NCBI RefSeq assembly: GCF_000971965.1
Contig: NZ_LAQP01000015.1
Coordinates: forward strand, 1-64,000
Reading direction: 5' to 3'
DNA: 64,000 nucleotides
From: Paenibacillus wulumuqiensis
GTDB taxonomy: Bacteria > Bacillota > Bacilli > Paenibacillales > Paenibacillaceae
In this document: piece by piece, positions 28,997-38,948 of the stretch
How positions within the stretch are numbered: the first letter of the stretch is position 1
Layout of the letters: each line of letters opens with the position of its first letter
The notes under the pieces: generated by a model
The model's database searches: none
What the model saw: the letters and a program-made list of their open reading frames with translations, nothing else
What the model was told of the DNA's origin: nothing
Translations under genes and position numbers: made by a program

Positions 28997-29691
28997 TAGG
29001 TTATCTCTCCCCGATGTTGTGCGATCCACTGTTCAATTCGGGATTCATCCCACCAGACAAACCGACCCTGCCGGATTTCTTCCAATATACTTAGATCGGA
29101 AGCCTGCTCCAGCAAATGTCTGCGTTGTTCGTGGTCCTGAATCGTCTCCTTGATCCGGTGACGCAAATAATAAAGAAATTCAATATAAGTCTCATATTCC
29201 TGACCAAAATGCCGGTCCAGTTCCCCTGCCAGTCGGCGTCCTACGACAGGTCCTGCTCCCGAGGTCGTAACCGAAGCGATCAGCCGTCCCCGTCGAATAA
29301 CCATCGGATTGATAAATGTACTGGCTTCATGATGATCCGCCACATTGACCGGAATACCTTCATAACGCGCTTCATCCGCTACCTGACGGTTGATCTCCGT
29401 CTGCGCGGTCGCCGCATGAACGAGAAAATAACGCCTTTTCCCATTCTCGCTGGACGCTGCACCGCAGGAGACATCTCCCCGCTCATAATCACGGGCGATC
29501 CAGCGGATTCGATCCGATTGTGCCTGCTCCTGCAATTCGAGAGTCAGCTGCGGACTGATCAAGGTAATGATCGCTCCGCCCTGCAGCAGATTACGCGCTT
29601 TGCGCTCCGCCACCTTGCCACCGCCGACGATCAGGCAGTGCTGATTTCTACAGTCCAGCATTACAGGAACGTAGGGAATAATATCACTCAT
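28996..29691 (-). CDS. Precorrin-2 dehydrogenase (siroheme synthesis), Met8/CysG N-terminal type
   Basis: NAD-dependent oxidation of precorrin-2 to sirohydrochlorin. The 231 residues open with the Rossmann motif [16 protein letters not shown] (21-36) and carry [17 protein letters not shown], typical of CysG/Met8 N-terminal domains. Whether it also chelates iron, as Met8 does, is unclear; no separate ferrochelatase is in the window. The start overlaps the hemX stop (ATGA). B. subtilis lacks this gene between hemX and hemC. Confidence 0.9.
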   Translation of the reverse strand: MSDIIPYVPVMLDCRNQHCLIVGGGKVAERKARNLLQGGAIITLISPQLTLELQEQAQSDRIRWIARDYERGDVSCGAASSENGKRRYFLVHAATAQTEINRQVADEARYEGIPVNVADHHEASTFINPMVIRRGRLIASVTTSGAGPVVGRRLAGELDRHFGQEYETYIEFLYYLRHRIKETIQDHEQRRHLLEQASDLSILEEIRQGRFVWWDESRIEQWIAQHRGEIT

Positions 29692-30515
29692 ACGCCCACC
29701 CACTGGTGAAATGCCGACCATGTATTGGCCACAAAATTAAGAATAAATACGATATAACCGGCAATCGCCCATCTGGCCATAACGACCGCCGAGTAATTGC
29801 GCATATGCCGAGTGGCAAAATAGGCAATATACACACACAGGGCAAGGAGGGTAAATACGACTTTCAGGTCCAGCAGCAGCACATATCGTCCTTCTGCAAA
29901 AATAGACATTAATGCCACGATCAGTGATACGATCAGCAGTGGTGTACCGATAAGCATCGAAGTGTATGTATACCGCTCCATACTCTCCAGACTCGGCAGC
30001 CGGCGTACGGTGTTATCCCATTTCTTTTGCTTGAGCTTGCGGTGTAGAAATAAATACATCGCCGCAAATACCGCAGCCACCGTATAAAAGGCAAAACTCA
30101 GGTTCGCCAGTGCCACATGCAGAATCAGCAGACCATGCACCGTGTCCCAGCCCGAGGGCAGAGCCCCTTCGCCGGGAGAGTGCAGACGATTCTGAACCAT
30201 AGCACAAAAGCCGATTACATTTAACAGCAATACGGCATAATCAGTCTTGAGCACCCTCTCTATAAAGAAGGAGATCAATATTAAAATAAAGGTCAGGAAA
30301 AAGAAAAAGTCATACGTTGAGAACAGCGGCAGCGTCTTCTCTTCGATCGTACGAATCGTAATGCTGGCCAGCTGAATAATAAACACGAAAACAAGAAACC
30401 CTGTGCCCGTCCGCTTCGCCCTCGGATTGCGACGTATGCAATCCGAGAAATAAAACAGAAGGCTCAGGGCGTATAAATAAATGATAATATCGTATAACAG
30501 GTTAAACAGCGTCAA
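29688..30515 (-). CDS. hemX: HemX/CcsA-like cytochrome c assembly membrane protein
   Basis: 275 residues with about eight hydrophobic helices and the tryptophan/histidine-type region of CcsA proteins (LHVALANLSFAFYTVAAVFA). In B. subtilis HemX lowers HemA amount. It starts with TTG at 30515, with AGGTGA about 6 nt upstream, 14 nt after hemA. Confidence 0.88.
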   Translation of the reverse strand: MTLFNLLYDIIIYLYALSLLFYFSDCIRRNPRAKRTGTGFLVFVFIIQLASITIRTIEEKTLPLFSTYDFFFFLTFILILISFFIERVLKTDYAVLLLNVIGFCAMVQNRLHSPGEGALPSGWDTVHGLLILHVALANLSFAFYTVAAVFAAMYLFLHRKLKQKKWDNTVRRLPSLESMERYTYTSMLIGTPLLIVSLIVALMSIFAEGRYVLLLDLKVVFTLLALCVYIAYFATRHMRNYSAVVMARWAIAGYIVFILNFVANTWSAFHQWVGV

Positions 30516-30529
30516 AGCAAATCACCTGC

Positions 30530-31915
30530 CTATAGAATTGCGGGAGCAAAGGATGCCATGTTTCCTTCAGCAACCGGTGAATGGGATGGCACAGACGCCC
30601 GCTCAGGAGCAGACTTGATCTCTTTGGCCGGTTCTGCCAGAGATTGAGCCTGTTCTTCCAGTGCAAACAGACGAGTAAACAGTTCCACTGTTTCTGCACC
30701 GTTTTTCTCGGCAGCCATTTCCTTAACCCGGTTAATCGGCTCGTGATTCATCTGATTGACGATACTCTTGGTCAGACGGCTAATCACTTTGCGCTGTCTT
30801 TCATCCAGCTCAGGCAGCTTGTTAAACAGGCTTTCCAGTGTCTCCTCATGAATGCGGGCACCACGCTCCTGAAGGGCGCGGATAACCGGTTTGACACCGA
30901 GTGTTTTCAGCCATTGCTGGAACACTTCCATCTCTTCACGAATCATGCGTTCGATCTTGATCGCTTCGGCACGGCGCATTGCCATATTGCTCTCCACAAT
31001 GCCTTCCAGATCATCAATATCATACAGGAACACATTGCTGATTTCACCAATCGCCGGGTCCAGATCGCGCGGAACCGCAATATCAATCATAAAGAGAGGA
31101 CGCGACTTGCGCTGTTTCATGCTCTCTTTGATTGTACCCGGGTCCAGTACGTAACCCTGTGCGCCTGTGGAACTGATCAGAATATCCACTTCATGCAGAC
31201 GATGAACCGCTTCTTCCATCGTACATGGTGTACCGTTAAATTTGTGAGCCAGTTCCTGAGCCCGCCCAAGTGTGCGGTTCGCCACGATCACTTCTGCCGC
31301 CCCATTCGCATACAGATGCTTGACCGTCAGCTCACTCATTTTACCTGCGCCCAGAATCATAATTACCTTGTTGTGGAAAGCACCAAAAATGCGCTTGCCC
31401 AGCTCTACGGCAGCATAACTGACCGATACGGCACTTTCACCGATCATGGTCTCCGAATGCGCGCGTTTGCCGAGCGTAACAGCTTGCTTGAACAACATAT
31501 TGAACCATGTGCCCGTCGCCTTGTTTTCCTGAGCCAGCTGGAACGACCGTTTGACCTGTCCCAGAATCTGCGTCTCTCCCAGTACCATGGAATCCAGTCC
31601 ACATGTTACCCGGAACAGATGGTCAATCGCCTGCTCATCTTCATATATATATAAATGCTGCGTAAATTCCTGACGGGAAATACCAAACCACTGCTCCATA
31701 AAGCTGCGGATAAAATGTCCACACATATGCAGACGGTCCAGTACAACATAGATTTCTGTACGGTTGCAAGTTGCTACAATGGTGCCTTCCAATACACTTT
31801 TGGTATCTTTAAGCTGCCGGAGAGCTTCCGGTAATTCTTCATCCGCAATGGCAAACCGTTCTCTTACTTCAACCGGTGCTGTGCGGTAGTTGAGTCCGAC
31901 AACAATAATGTGCAT
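30530..31915 (-). CDS. hemA: Glutamyl-tRNA reductase
   Basis: First committed step of C5-pathway heme synthesis. The 461 residues start MHIIVVGLNYRTAPVEVRERF, with the catalytic C50 in ATCNRTEIYVV, an NADPH domain (ILGAGKMSELTVKHLYANGA) and a dimerisation domain. The C-terminal about 40 residues (SAPERASVPSHSPVAEG) are a low-complexity extension. The start at 31915 has GGTGGGTGA upstream. Probably controlled by the extended -10 promoter upstream. Confidence 0.96.
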   Translation of the reverse strand: MHIIVVGLNYRTAPVEVRERFAIADEELPEALRQLKDTKSVLEGTIVATCNRTEIYVVLDRLHMCGHFIRSFMEQWFGISRQEFTQHLYIYEDEQAIDHLFRVTCGLDSMVLGETQILGQVKRSFQLAQENKATGTWFNMLFKQAVTLGKRAHSETMIGESAVSVSYAAVELGKRIFGAFHNKVIMILGAGKMSELTVKHLYANGAAEVIVANRTLGRAQELAHKFNGTPCTMEEAVHRLHEVDILISSTGAQGYVLDPGTIKESMKQRKSRPLFMIDIAVPRDLDPAIGEISNVFLYDIDDLEGIVESNMAMRRAEAIKIERMIREEMEVFQQWLKTLGVKPVIRALQERGARIHEETLESLFNKLPELDERQRKVISRLTKSIVNQMNHEPINRVKEMAAEKNGAETVELFTRLFALEEQAQSLAEPAKEIKSAPERASVPSHSPVAEGNMASFAPAIL

Positions 31916-31979
31916 TGCAAGTTCACCCACCTAGTCTAAAAGTTGTAACTTATCACTTTTCGTTCTTCACAATACGTTA

Positions 31980-31988
31980 ATTATATCA
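31980..31988 (-). promoter_or_regulatory. hemA operon promoter, extended -10
   Basis: Minus strand TGATATAAT gives a perfect TATAAT with the TG extension, about 65 nt upstream of hemA. The -35 position has no good hexamer, as is common with extended -10 promoters. Confidence 0.6.
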
Positions 31989-32193
31989 CAGCAAAAAGGG
32001 CAATTTCGCCGTCTTTATGAAATGTTTATGAAATCCCGACACATCTTCATGCATTATTAATCCAATGGATTGCCTGATCGTATTCGTTCATATAAAAGGT
32101 TGCCTACTGTACTATTTCGGCGACGTTCTTTTATTTCTTTAACCAATTCTGCATGCCGATATACCCAAATACTGTAGATAAACCGACCTGCAT
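31989..32193. other. Gap between hemA promoter and speD terminator
   Basis: About 200 bp with no gene, hairpin or recognised operator. I looked for PerR- or Fur-like palindromes near the hemA promoter and saw none. Confidence 0.4.
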
Positions 32194-32230
32194 ATAAAAA
32201 GGCATCCGATACACAGTACCAGATGCCTTT
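32194..32230 (-). terminator. Terminator of speD
   Basis: Stem AAAGGCATC/GATGCCTTT (32198-32206 with 32222-32230), 15-nt loop, followed on the minus strand by TTTATATG after the stem's own T residues. It lies about 50 bp past the speD stop. Confidence 0.75.
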
Positions 32231-32281
32231 CATTTAAGCCGTATTCATTTTCATTCTTTGCCCGTTTAAAGCAAAGCCTTA

Positions 32282-32686
32282 TTATCGATTAATCAGTTCG
32301 CTGGATTGCATCACTGGAGTCTCGACTTGCAGTTCTCCAAGACCACGAACCAGTTTTTTGGCATACGTTTTTTCAGGCTTTAGAACGGACACCAGGTAGT
32401 CGATCGCCAATTGTGGATCTACGGTCTCTCCGCAGGTATAACAGTCAATAGCCGCGAATCCTCTCTCAGGATACGTGTGAATCGAGAGGTGACTCTCCGA
32501 CAACAAAACAAGCACTGTCGCCCCTTGTGGTTCAAATTGTTTGGATTGAACAGACATTACGGTTGCACCGCAAGCCTCAGCTGCTTCAACCATCTGAGCC
32601 TGCAAATATTCTGCACTGTTCAGCAAATCAAAATCTACACCCCAAGTATCAACAGCAACGTGTCTTCCGAAAGTTGAGTATTCCAT
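32282..32686 (-). CDS. speD: S-adenosylmethionine decarboxylase proenzyme (class 1B)
   Basis: Makes decarboxylated SAM, the aminopropyl donor for spermidine. The 134-residue proenzyme has the self-cleavage site E64-S65 in LLSESHLSIHTYPE, where the serine becomes the pyruvoyl cofactor, plus H70 and C85 (DCYTCGE). The start at 32686 begins the conserved MEYSTFGRHV; a longer in-frame start at 32731 is not supported. No spermidine synthase lies nearby. Confidence 0.94.
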   Translation of the reverse strand: MEYSTFGRHVAVDTWGVDFDLLNSAEYLQAQMVEAAEACGATVMSVQSKQFEPQGATVLVLLSESHLSIHTYPERGFAAIDCYTCGETVDPQLAIDYLVSVLKPEKTYAKKLVRGLGELQVETPVMQSSELINR

Positions 32687-32812
32687 CTTCCGGTTCCCCC
32701 TTCCTAGGAATAAAATGTTTGGAAATTTCATCCGCTAGGACCTACGTCATTCACTTCCCGAGGGAATAATCTCTCGCAACATTACCATGTCCTGAGTGAA
32801 TCCTGGTTCCTA

Positions 32813-32841
32813 TGTTATTTTCAACGAGATTAAAAATAACA
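32813..32841. repeat. 9-bp inverted repeat overlapping the speD -10
   Basis: TGTTATTTT (32813-32821) and AAAATAACA (32833-32841) are exact arms around 11 nt. One arm covers the -10 hexamer and the other lies just past the expected start site, the layout of a repressor operator or a 5'-end hairpin. Confidence 0.55.
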
Positions 32842-32861
32842 TCTATCGACACGAATTGCAA
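32833..32861 (-). promoter_or_regulatory. speD promoter
   Basis: Minus strand -35 TTGCAA (32856-32861), 17-nt spacer, -10 TATTTT (32833-32838), giving a leader of about 140 nt. The rest of the 363-bp gap up to 33049 contains only the terminator of the next gene. Confidence 0.7.
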
Positions 32862-32985
32862 GCTTTTTTCAAATATTTTTGTGGGATGAGTAAGTCCATA
32901 AAAAAGCCCGGCTTTATGCGGTTTTACCCAATACGCCTGCCCGCCAATCATCATTGTTTTCCTTATACATAATAATGCATAAATA

Positions 32986-33019
32986 TAAAAAGACCATTCA
33001 TCGGCACGATGAATGGTCT
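32986..33019 (-). terminator. Terminator of the gene at 33050-33631
   Basis: A 13-bp perfect stem (32991-33003 with 33007-33019) has a 3-nt loop and is followed on the minus strand by TTTTTATATTT. It lies about 30 bp past the stop. Confidence 0.85.
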
Positions 33020-33049
33020 ATACGTATGGTTGCATATACAGATAACTGC

Positions 33050-33631
33050 TCAGGCTTCGAGGCTAAACAGCCGCTTCGCCTGAATCTGCAGCTCCCGGTC
33101 AATCTCCTCGTGAGGACCCGGGGAAGCATTCCGCTGATCCAGCAGCTGATCCACAATGCGGCGGACCAGTTCAATATCCGTCTCAATGGAGGTGGACTGC
33201 AGACGCGTCGTGAATTCCAGCGATATATTCTTTTGCTGGTAGATCACTTTCTCGCCTTCTGCCGTATGCTCGGTGATCCTCTGCACAACACCCTGTTCAT
33301 AATCATATATCATTGTGAATCCATTATAGATCCGATTCACAATGCCTGAGCCTTTGAAGGCGACAAACAATTTACGAATCATATTTGTTAAATGCGGGTT
33401 TACCAAGCGGAAAGACAACTCACAGACATAGCTTCCTTCTTTGAGGTCAAAAGGTAAATGAACTTCCTCACCATTTCTGGTACCAAACACCACTTCCTGA
33501 CTGCCATTATCGAGTACTTTTACCCGGTGATGGACATGGGGATCTTCGGCATAGTGGATAAACTGGGACATTTGATCTTTCGACAACTGTAAACTGGCTT
33601 TGATATACTCTGTGGCTAACCGCTGAGCCAT
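33050..33631 (-). CDS. Conserved protein of unknown function
   Basis: 193 residues, no membrane segment, signal peptide or familiar motif. The N-terminal region is helical (MAQRLATEYIKASLQLSKDQ); the middle looks beta-rich (VKVLDNGSQEVVFGTRNGEE, SYVCELSFRLVNP, FTMIYDYEQGVVQRI), and the C-terminus is charged and helical. I do not recognise the family; it seems typical of Paenibacillus at this place between engB and speD. It has its own terminator. Confidence 0.8.
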   Translation of the reverse strand: MAQRLATEYIKASLQLSKDQMSQFIHYAEDPHVHHRVKVLDNGSQEVVFGTRNGEEVHLPFDLKEGSYVCELSFRLVNPHLTNMIRKLFVAFKGSGIVNRIYNGFTMIYDYEQGVVQRITEHTAEGEKVIYQQKNISLEFTTRLQSTSIETDIELVRRIVDQLLDQRNASPGPHEEIDRELQIQAKRLFSLEA

Positions 33632-33838
33632 AAAAATCTCCTCAATTCTATTGGCATTCCAATATATTCATTATTATACATCAATCATGAAAGGTATTGC
33701 CTGCCGCCCGGGTCAACAATTTCTAGCATATTTCAGAGAAAAACGGATTAAACGCCCTAAAGAACGGAAAAACGCCCTTGATGCTCCATTTTCCTCGCTA
33801 AATACCTTGTTTTGCGGGTTGATCTATGAGTTTATGGC

Positions 33839-34531
33839 TTACTGGGAAGGGATATCGTCTTCTTCATGTTCGTGGTGGTTGTCGCTATTCTCTTCGCTCG
33901 CAGACAAAGATTCCATTTCTTCCTCTTCCAACTCATCTTCATCGGTGGCAAAGGCATGACGTTCGATGATGGACCATAATTCTTCCTTACCCAGCCCTGT
34001 CTCCGATGAAAACATAACAAAATCGTCCTCCGGTACGAATCCCAGATCTTGCTTGACGATCTTCACGTGCTTATCCCACTTGCTGCGTGGAATTTTATCG
34101 GCTTTGGTCGCTACGACGCAGATGTTGCAGTCATAGTACTTGAGCCAGTCGTACATCATGATATCGTCTTTGGACGGCGCATGACGCAGATCGATGACGA
34201 GCAGTACCAGCTTGAGCGGCTCGCGCTCCAGCAGGTAGCGCTCAATCATTTTACCCCAGGCTTCGCGCTGGCTTTTGGATACTTTGGCATATCCGTAACC
34301 GGGGAAATCGACGAAGTACAGCATCTCATTGATCAGATAGTAGTTCAGATGCTGGGTCTTGCCGGGAGTGGCACTCGTACGTGCCAGATTTTTGCGGTTA
34401 ATGAGACGGTTGGTCATGGAGGATTTGCCGACATTGGAACGTCCGGCCAGAGCAACCTCCGGCAGACCATCTTCCGGATACTGATCCGGACGTACGGCAC
34501 TGATAATAAATTCTGCATTATTTACTTTCAT
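33839..34531 (-). CDS. engB: Ribosome biogenesis GTPase EngB (YsxC) with acidic tail
   Basis: Essential GTPase in 50S assembly. The G domain shows GRSNVGKSS (30-38), [11 protein letters not shown] and ATKADKI. The 230 residues exceed the usual 195-200 by an extreme acidic C-terminal tail from about residue 194 ([18 protein letters not shown] and onward, ending with histidines and more acids). Gene order lon-engB agrees with B. subtilis lonA-ysxC. Confidence 0.95.
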   Translation of the reverse strand: MKVNNAEFIISAVRPDQYPEDGLPEVALAGRSNVGKSSMTNRLINRKNLARTSATPGKTQHLNYYLINEMLYFVDFPGYGYAKVSKSQREAWGKMIERYLLEREPLKLVLLVIDLRHAPSKDDIMMYDWLKYYDCNICVVATKADKIPRSKWDKHVKIVKQDLGFVPEDDFVMFSSETGLGKEELWSIIERHAFATDEDELEEEEMESLSASEENSDNHHEHEEDDIPSQ

Positions 34532-34671
34532 AGGTTAGAAATCCCTTTCGTATATAAAATAAAATGAACGACGTGTGATGAAGCTCTGTTAGCGTTCGCT
34601 GACGGCCGTATCACAAATGTGCCCGTTACCTTCATATCTTGTTGCCTACCGAACTGATTCGCTTCTAGCCT

Positions 34672-34680
34672 AGTATATCA
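34672..34680 (-). promoter_or_regulatory. engB promoter, extended -10 candidate
   Basis: Minus strand TGATATACT matches an extended -10 (TG-N-TATACT) about 140 nt upstream of engB. No clear -35. It is needed if the upstream lon terminator is efficient. Confidence 0.45.
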
Positions 34681-34773
34681 TCTTTTGCGTTATTGCAGGC
34701 TTTCTTGTGTACAGTTATGAAGAGTACTCGTACGAACCGGGACGATGTATGGCTCAAATGGCTCCATCCAATA

Positions 34774-34818
34774 TAAAAAGCGGCACCGCTCGCCGCTGTC
34801 TGGTGAGCGATGCCGCTA
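34774..34818 (-). terminator. Terminator between lon and engB
   Basis: A 16-bp stem with one mismatch and one G-U pair (34779-34794 with 34802-34817) is followed on the minus strand by TTTTTATAT. It lies about 200 bp past the lon stop. Confidence 0.8.
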
Positions 34819-35021
34819 TAATGAGATGATCAGGATCATCCTGCTGTTATGACACATTTGTGTTGATTGCCTGTCCCATCGATAGCAACTGCCCTGTGGA
34901 TTGGTAACATTTCACGGTACTGAACCAATAATGGGTCTGATTATCGATCCGGTCATACAGGTGTGCGATTGCCGATAGGCCGGTACTCATTCAGGAGCAT
35001 TTGCGAAGCAAGACCCGCTTA
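34819..35021. other. Gap between lon stop and its terminator
   Basis: About 200 bp with no open frame of note. The lon transcript would carry a long 3' untranslated region here. No RNA gene recognised. Confidence 0.4.
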
Positions 35022-37358
35022 TTAATGCAGCGTCGTCTCGCGCAAAAGTGCATGTTCCAGAACTTGATCCATCGTGGAGACCGGTACAAAAGTCAGTTCG
35101 TCCTTGATGCTGTCCGGGATGTCCTTGAGGTCACGTTCATTGTCCTGCGGCAGCAGAATCTTTTTGTAGCCGGCACGGTGTGCGGCCAGCGTCTTTTCCT
35201 TGAGTCCGCCAATCGGCAGGACCCGGCCGCGCAGGGTAATCTCGCCGGTCATGGCGACTTCCTTGGACACATAGCGTCCAGTCAGCGCAGAGATCAGTGC
35301 GGTGGCAATCGTAATACCTGCAGAAGGGCCGTCTTTGGGGATGGCTCCTTCCGGAATATGAATATGAATATCATTTTTCTCATAAAAGTCTGCCGGAATA
35401 TCCAGTTCATCCGCTTTGGAGCGGGTATAGCTAAATGCCGCCTGGGCGGATTCCTTCATAACATCACCGAGCTTACCGGTGAGCATCAGCTTGCCGCTGC
35501 CGGGCACGACAGTCACTTCAATCGTCAGCGTCTCACCGCCCACTTCGGTCCAGGCCAGTCCGGTTACGCTGCCGATCTGGTCTTCTTTCTCAACCAGTCC
35601 ATAGCGGAACTTCGGTACACCGAGATAATCTTTGATATCCTCCGGTGTAATCGTTACCTTTTCGAGCTCATCGGAGACGATCGCCCGGGCGGCCTTGCGG
35701 CATAGCGCAGCAATCTGCTGTTCCAGATTACGCACACCTGATTCACGGGTATATTCACGAACCACTTTAAGAAGAGTGTCTTCGCCAACTTCCAATTGCT
35801 CTGTGGTCAGACCATGCTCTCCGGTCTGCTTGGGCAGCAGGTACTGTCTGCCAATCTGCAGTTTCTCCAGTTCGGTATAACCCGGAATATACAGCATCTC
35901 CATACGATCCAGCAGTGGACGCGGGATGCTCTGTACACTGTTGGCTGTCGTCACGAACATGACATTCGACAGGTCGAACGGCACCTCGACAAAATGGTCG
36001 CTAAACGTATTGTTCTGTTCGGGATCCAGCACTTCCAGCAGCGCCGCCGACGGATCGCCGCGGAAATCGGATGCCATCTTGTCGATCTCATCCAGCAGGA
36101 ATACCGGATTCATGCTGCCGGCATTGCGCATACCCTGGATAATACGGCCCGGCATCGCGCCCACATACGTACGGCGGTGACCGCGGATCTCCGCTTCATC
36201 GCGTACGCCGCCCAGCGAGATGCGTACAAACTCGCGTCCCAGCGACTTGGCGATAGAGCGTGCCAGTGAAGTTTTACCCACCCCTGGCGGACCGACGAGG
36301 CAGAGGATGGGTCCTTTGAGCTTTTTGACCAGCTTCTGCACAGCCAGATATTCCAGTACCCGTTCTTTGGGCTTGTCGAGACCATAATGGTCTTCATTCA
36401 GAATTCGCTCGGCATGATGGAGATCCAGATCATCGGTGGTGCGTTTATCCCATGGCAGGCTGAGCAGCCAATCCAGATAGTTGCGGATAATGCCACCTTC
36501 TGCAGAGTTGGCCGGTGTTTTCTCCAGTCGGTCGATCTCTTTCTCGATCTTCTCCTGTATTTTCTCCGGTACAGTCAGTTCAGCCAGCTGCTGACGCAGC
36601 TCTTCGGCTTCGCCTGCCCGGCCTTCCTTTTCACCCAATTCTTTCTGGATCGCCTTCATTTGTTCACGCAGATAGTATTCACGCTGCGTTTTTTCCATCT
36701 GCTTTTTGACACGCTGGCTGATTTTGCGTTCAAGCTCCAGCACTTCACGTTCATTATGCAAAATATCCAGCAGACGTTCCAGACGTACATGTACATCGAT
36801 CGCTTCCAGGATATGCTGCTTGTCCTTAATTTTGATCACCAGATGACTCGTAATGACGTCAGCCAGACGACCCGGCTCCTCAATATCCGACACGGCTGCC
36901 ATGGTCTCCGGAGTGACTTTTTTGGACAGATTAATATAGTGTTCAAATTCGGTCAGCACCGTGCGCATGAGTGCATGAACTTCAGGATCGTTGTTCTCTT
37001 CCTCAGGCAGTTCTCTTGCCTGTACTTCGTAGTATTCTTCATTGTCCGTATATTCAATCACTTCAGCACGTTCCAGACCTTCTACCAGCACACGCATGGT
37101 GCCGTTGGGCAGCTTGAGCATCTGACGTACCTTGGCAATCGTACCTATTTTGAAAATCTCATCCTGACTCGGTTCTTCGATATTAACCTCCGATTGGGAG
37201 CAGAGCAGAATCAGGTTATCATCGACCATCGCCTTTTCTAAGGCCTTCACGGATTTATCCCGCCCTACATCCAGATGGAGTACCATACTTGGATACACGA
37301 GCAGTCCTCTTAAAGGCAGCAAAGGAAAACGACGTGCCTTATGTTTATGTGGTCCCAT
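35022..37358 (-). CDS. lon: ATP-dependent protease LonA
   Basis: AAA+ serine protease degrading damaged and regulatory proteins in the cytoplasm. 778 residues: N-terminal substrate domain with coiled coil (to about 310), Walker [14 protein letters not shown] near residue 356, FLLDEIDKM, and a proteolytic domain with catalytic serine in PKDGPSAGI near 676 and lysine in GGLKEKT near 718. AGGAGGT lies 9 nt before the ATG. A lonB gene, which precedes lonA in B. subtilis, is missing. Confidence 0.97.
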   Translation of the reverse strand: MGPHKHKARRFPLLPLRGLLVYPSMVLHLDVGRDKSVKALEKAMVDDNLILLCSQSEVNIEEPSQDEIFKIGTIAKVRQMLKLPNGTMRVLVEGLERAEVIEYTDNEEYYEVQARELPEEENNDPEVHALMRTVLTEFEHYINLSKKVTPETMAAVSDIEEPGRLADVITSHLVIKIKDKQHILEAIDVHVRLERLLDILHNEREVLELERKISQRVKKQMEKTQREYYLREQMKAIQKELGEKEGRAGEAEELRQQLAELTVPEKIQEKIEKEIDRLEKTPANSAEGGIIRNYLDWLLSLPWDKRTTDDLDLHHAERILNEDHYGLDKPKERVLEYLAVQKLVKKLKGPILCLVGPPGVGKTSLARSIAKSLGREFVRISLGGVRDEAEIRGHRRTYVGAMPGRIIQGMRNAGSMNPVFLLDEIDKMASDFRGDPSAALLEVLDPEQNNTFSDHFVEVPFDLSNVMFVTTANSVQSIPRPLLDRMEMLYIPGYTELEKLQIGRQYLLPKQTGEHGLTTEQLEVGEDTLLKVVREYTRESGVRNLEQQIAALCRKAARAIVSDELEKVTITPEDIKDYLGVPKFRYGLVEKEDQIGSVTGLAWTEVGGETLTIEVTVVPGSGKLMLTGKLGDVMKESAQAAFSYTRSKADELDIPADFYEKNDIHIHIPEGAIPKDGPSAGITIATALISALTGRYVSKEVAMTGEITLRGRVLPIGGLKEKTLAAHRAGYKKILLPQDNERDLKDIPDSIKDELTFVPVSTMDQVLEHALLRETTLH

Positions 37359-37460
37359 CGCTTTCGTACCTCCTATAATTAGTGCGTATCATACTGCCTA
37401 TATCATTCCTAAGTTTAACAAATATCCTGTCGAAACACCAATGACAGGCAATCCAAACTG

Positions 37461-37504
37461 AAAAAAGATACTGATAGAAGCAACTCTCTTCTATCAGTAT
37501 CTTT
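37461..37504 (-). terminator. Terminator after ispG
   Basis: A perfect 17-bp stem (37464-37480 with 37488-37504) with a 7-nt loop is followed on the minus strand by T-rich sequence. It isolates the clpP-clpX-ispG transcript from lon. The remaining 37505-37673 shows nothing recognisable. Confidence 0.88.
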
Positions 37505-37673
37505 ACAAGAATCTGCCGACCCTGTGATCGGCAGTCATCCTTTTATGCATCTATCTTTGTAACATTTAAAATTGCAGATAATATACAGCTATGAACACCA
37601 TCATAGCCTGATGCACCAGGTAGCCTGGAGCATTTCACTGCTGCATGATGCCGGTCAGCCTTCTTGCGAATAT

Positions 37674-38795
37674 TTACGGCTGGACTACAGGCGCATGACG
37701 TTCTTCGCGTCCCGGAATCTTGCCTGTCGCTTCAAAAGCTTCCACGATAGCATCGATTTCCTTCTTCAATTCAACGACCATATCGGCCTCAGGCACTTTA
37801 CGGATCATTTTGCCGTAACGGAACAGCAGTCCTTCACCACGGGCACCGGCAATACCGATATCCGCTTCCTTGGCTTCACCAGGACCGTTAACCGCGCAGC
37901 CCAGTACAGATACCTTGATCGGTACTTTGAGCTTGGAGATATACTCTTCCACTTCATTGGCAATGGAGAATAGGTCGATATCCAGACGACCACAGGTCGG
38001 ACAGGATACGAGTGTAGCTGCATTGGAAATCAGGCCGAATGTCTTCAGCAGCTCACGAGCTACTTTAACTTCCTCTACCGGGTCTGCACTCAGGGAGATA
38101 CGTACTGTTGATCCGATCCCCATGGCCAGCAGTGCACCAATACCCGCCGAGCTCTTGATCGTACCGGAATGCAGTGTACCGGCTTCCGTGATCCCCAGAT
38201 GCAGCGGATAAGGGATAACTTCTGCAGCTTTGGTGTAGGCTGCAATTGCCATTGGCACATCCGAAGCTTTGAGGGATACGATAATATCATGGAAATCAAG
38301 CTCTTCCAGAATACCGATATGGAACAGTGCGCTCTCTACCATGGCTTCCGGTGTCGGATAACCGTATTTTTCCAGCAGATGGTTTTCCAGTGAACCGGCA
38401 TTCACGCCGATGCGAATAGGTATATTTTTTTCTTTGCAGGCACGAACAACCGCTTCGACTTTTTCACGTTTACCGATATTACCCGGATTGATCCGCACTT
38501 TGTCGATACCGTTCTCAATCGCCAGCAGAGCAAGCTTATGGTTGAAATGGATATCGGCAACAAGTGGAATATGGATGCGCTTTTTGATCTCTTTAATCGC
38601 GGCAGCCGCTTCTTCATTGTTAACCGTTACGCGAACCAGCTGACAGCCGGCTTCTTCCAGACGAAGAATCTCAGCTACAGTCGCTTCCACATCTGCAGTC
38701 TTGGTCGTGCACATACTCTGGATCAGAACTTCATTGTTGCCTCCAATAGTCAGGTCGCCAACTTTGACAGGTCTAGTGTTTTCTCTCAAAAACAT
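37674..38795 (-). CDS. ispG: 4-hydroxy-3-methylbut-2-enyl-diphosphate synthase (IspG/GcpE)
   Basis: Iron-sulfur enzyme, next-to-last step of the MEP isoprenoid pathway. The 373 residues have [16 protein letters not shown] near the N-terminus and the cluster ligands in [11 protein letters not shown] (near 265 and 268) and [10 protein letters not shown] (near 300). The start at 38795 has GGGAGAA upstream; a longer start lacks an SD. Location between clpX and lon is not the Bacillus arrangement. Confidence 0.95.
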   Translation of the reverse strand: MFLRENTRPVKVGDLTIGGNNEVLIQSMCTTKTADVEATVAEILRLEEAGCQLVRVTVNNEEAAAAIKEIKKRIHIPLVADIHFNHKLALLAIENGIDKVRINPGNIGKREKVEAVVRACKEKNIPIRIGVNAGSLENHLLEKYGYPTPEAMVESALFHIGILEELDFHDIIVSLKASDVPMAIAAYTKAAEVIPYPLHLGITEAGTLHSGTIKSSAGIGALLAMGIGSTVRISLSADPVEEVKVARELLKTFGLISNAATLVSCPTCGRLDIDLFSIANEVEEYISKLKVPIKVSVLGCAVNGPGEAKEADIGIAGARGEGLLFRYGKMIRKVPEADMVVELKKEIDAIVEAFEATGKIPGREERHAPVVQP

Positions 38796-38948
38796 GGTTT
38801 CTTCTCCCTTGCATTTGGGCTTAACCGCAAACCAGCCTTTATCCTGCAAAAAAAAGGAAAAAGGCCGGCGCGATATGATTTATACATGATGGAAGTTAGC
38901 CGGGCAGGGTGACATCAGACAGTTACTGATGCCATCCACTCCCTTTGA

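Noticed and set aside
37359-37460. Promoter of lon, possibly with a CtsR operator
   Set aside because: No good -35/-10 pair and no GGTCAAA heptad repeats were found; a promoter must exist but cannot be placed.
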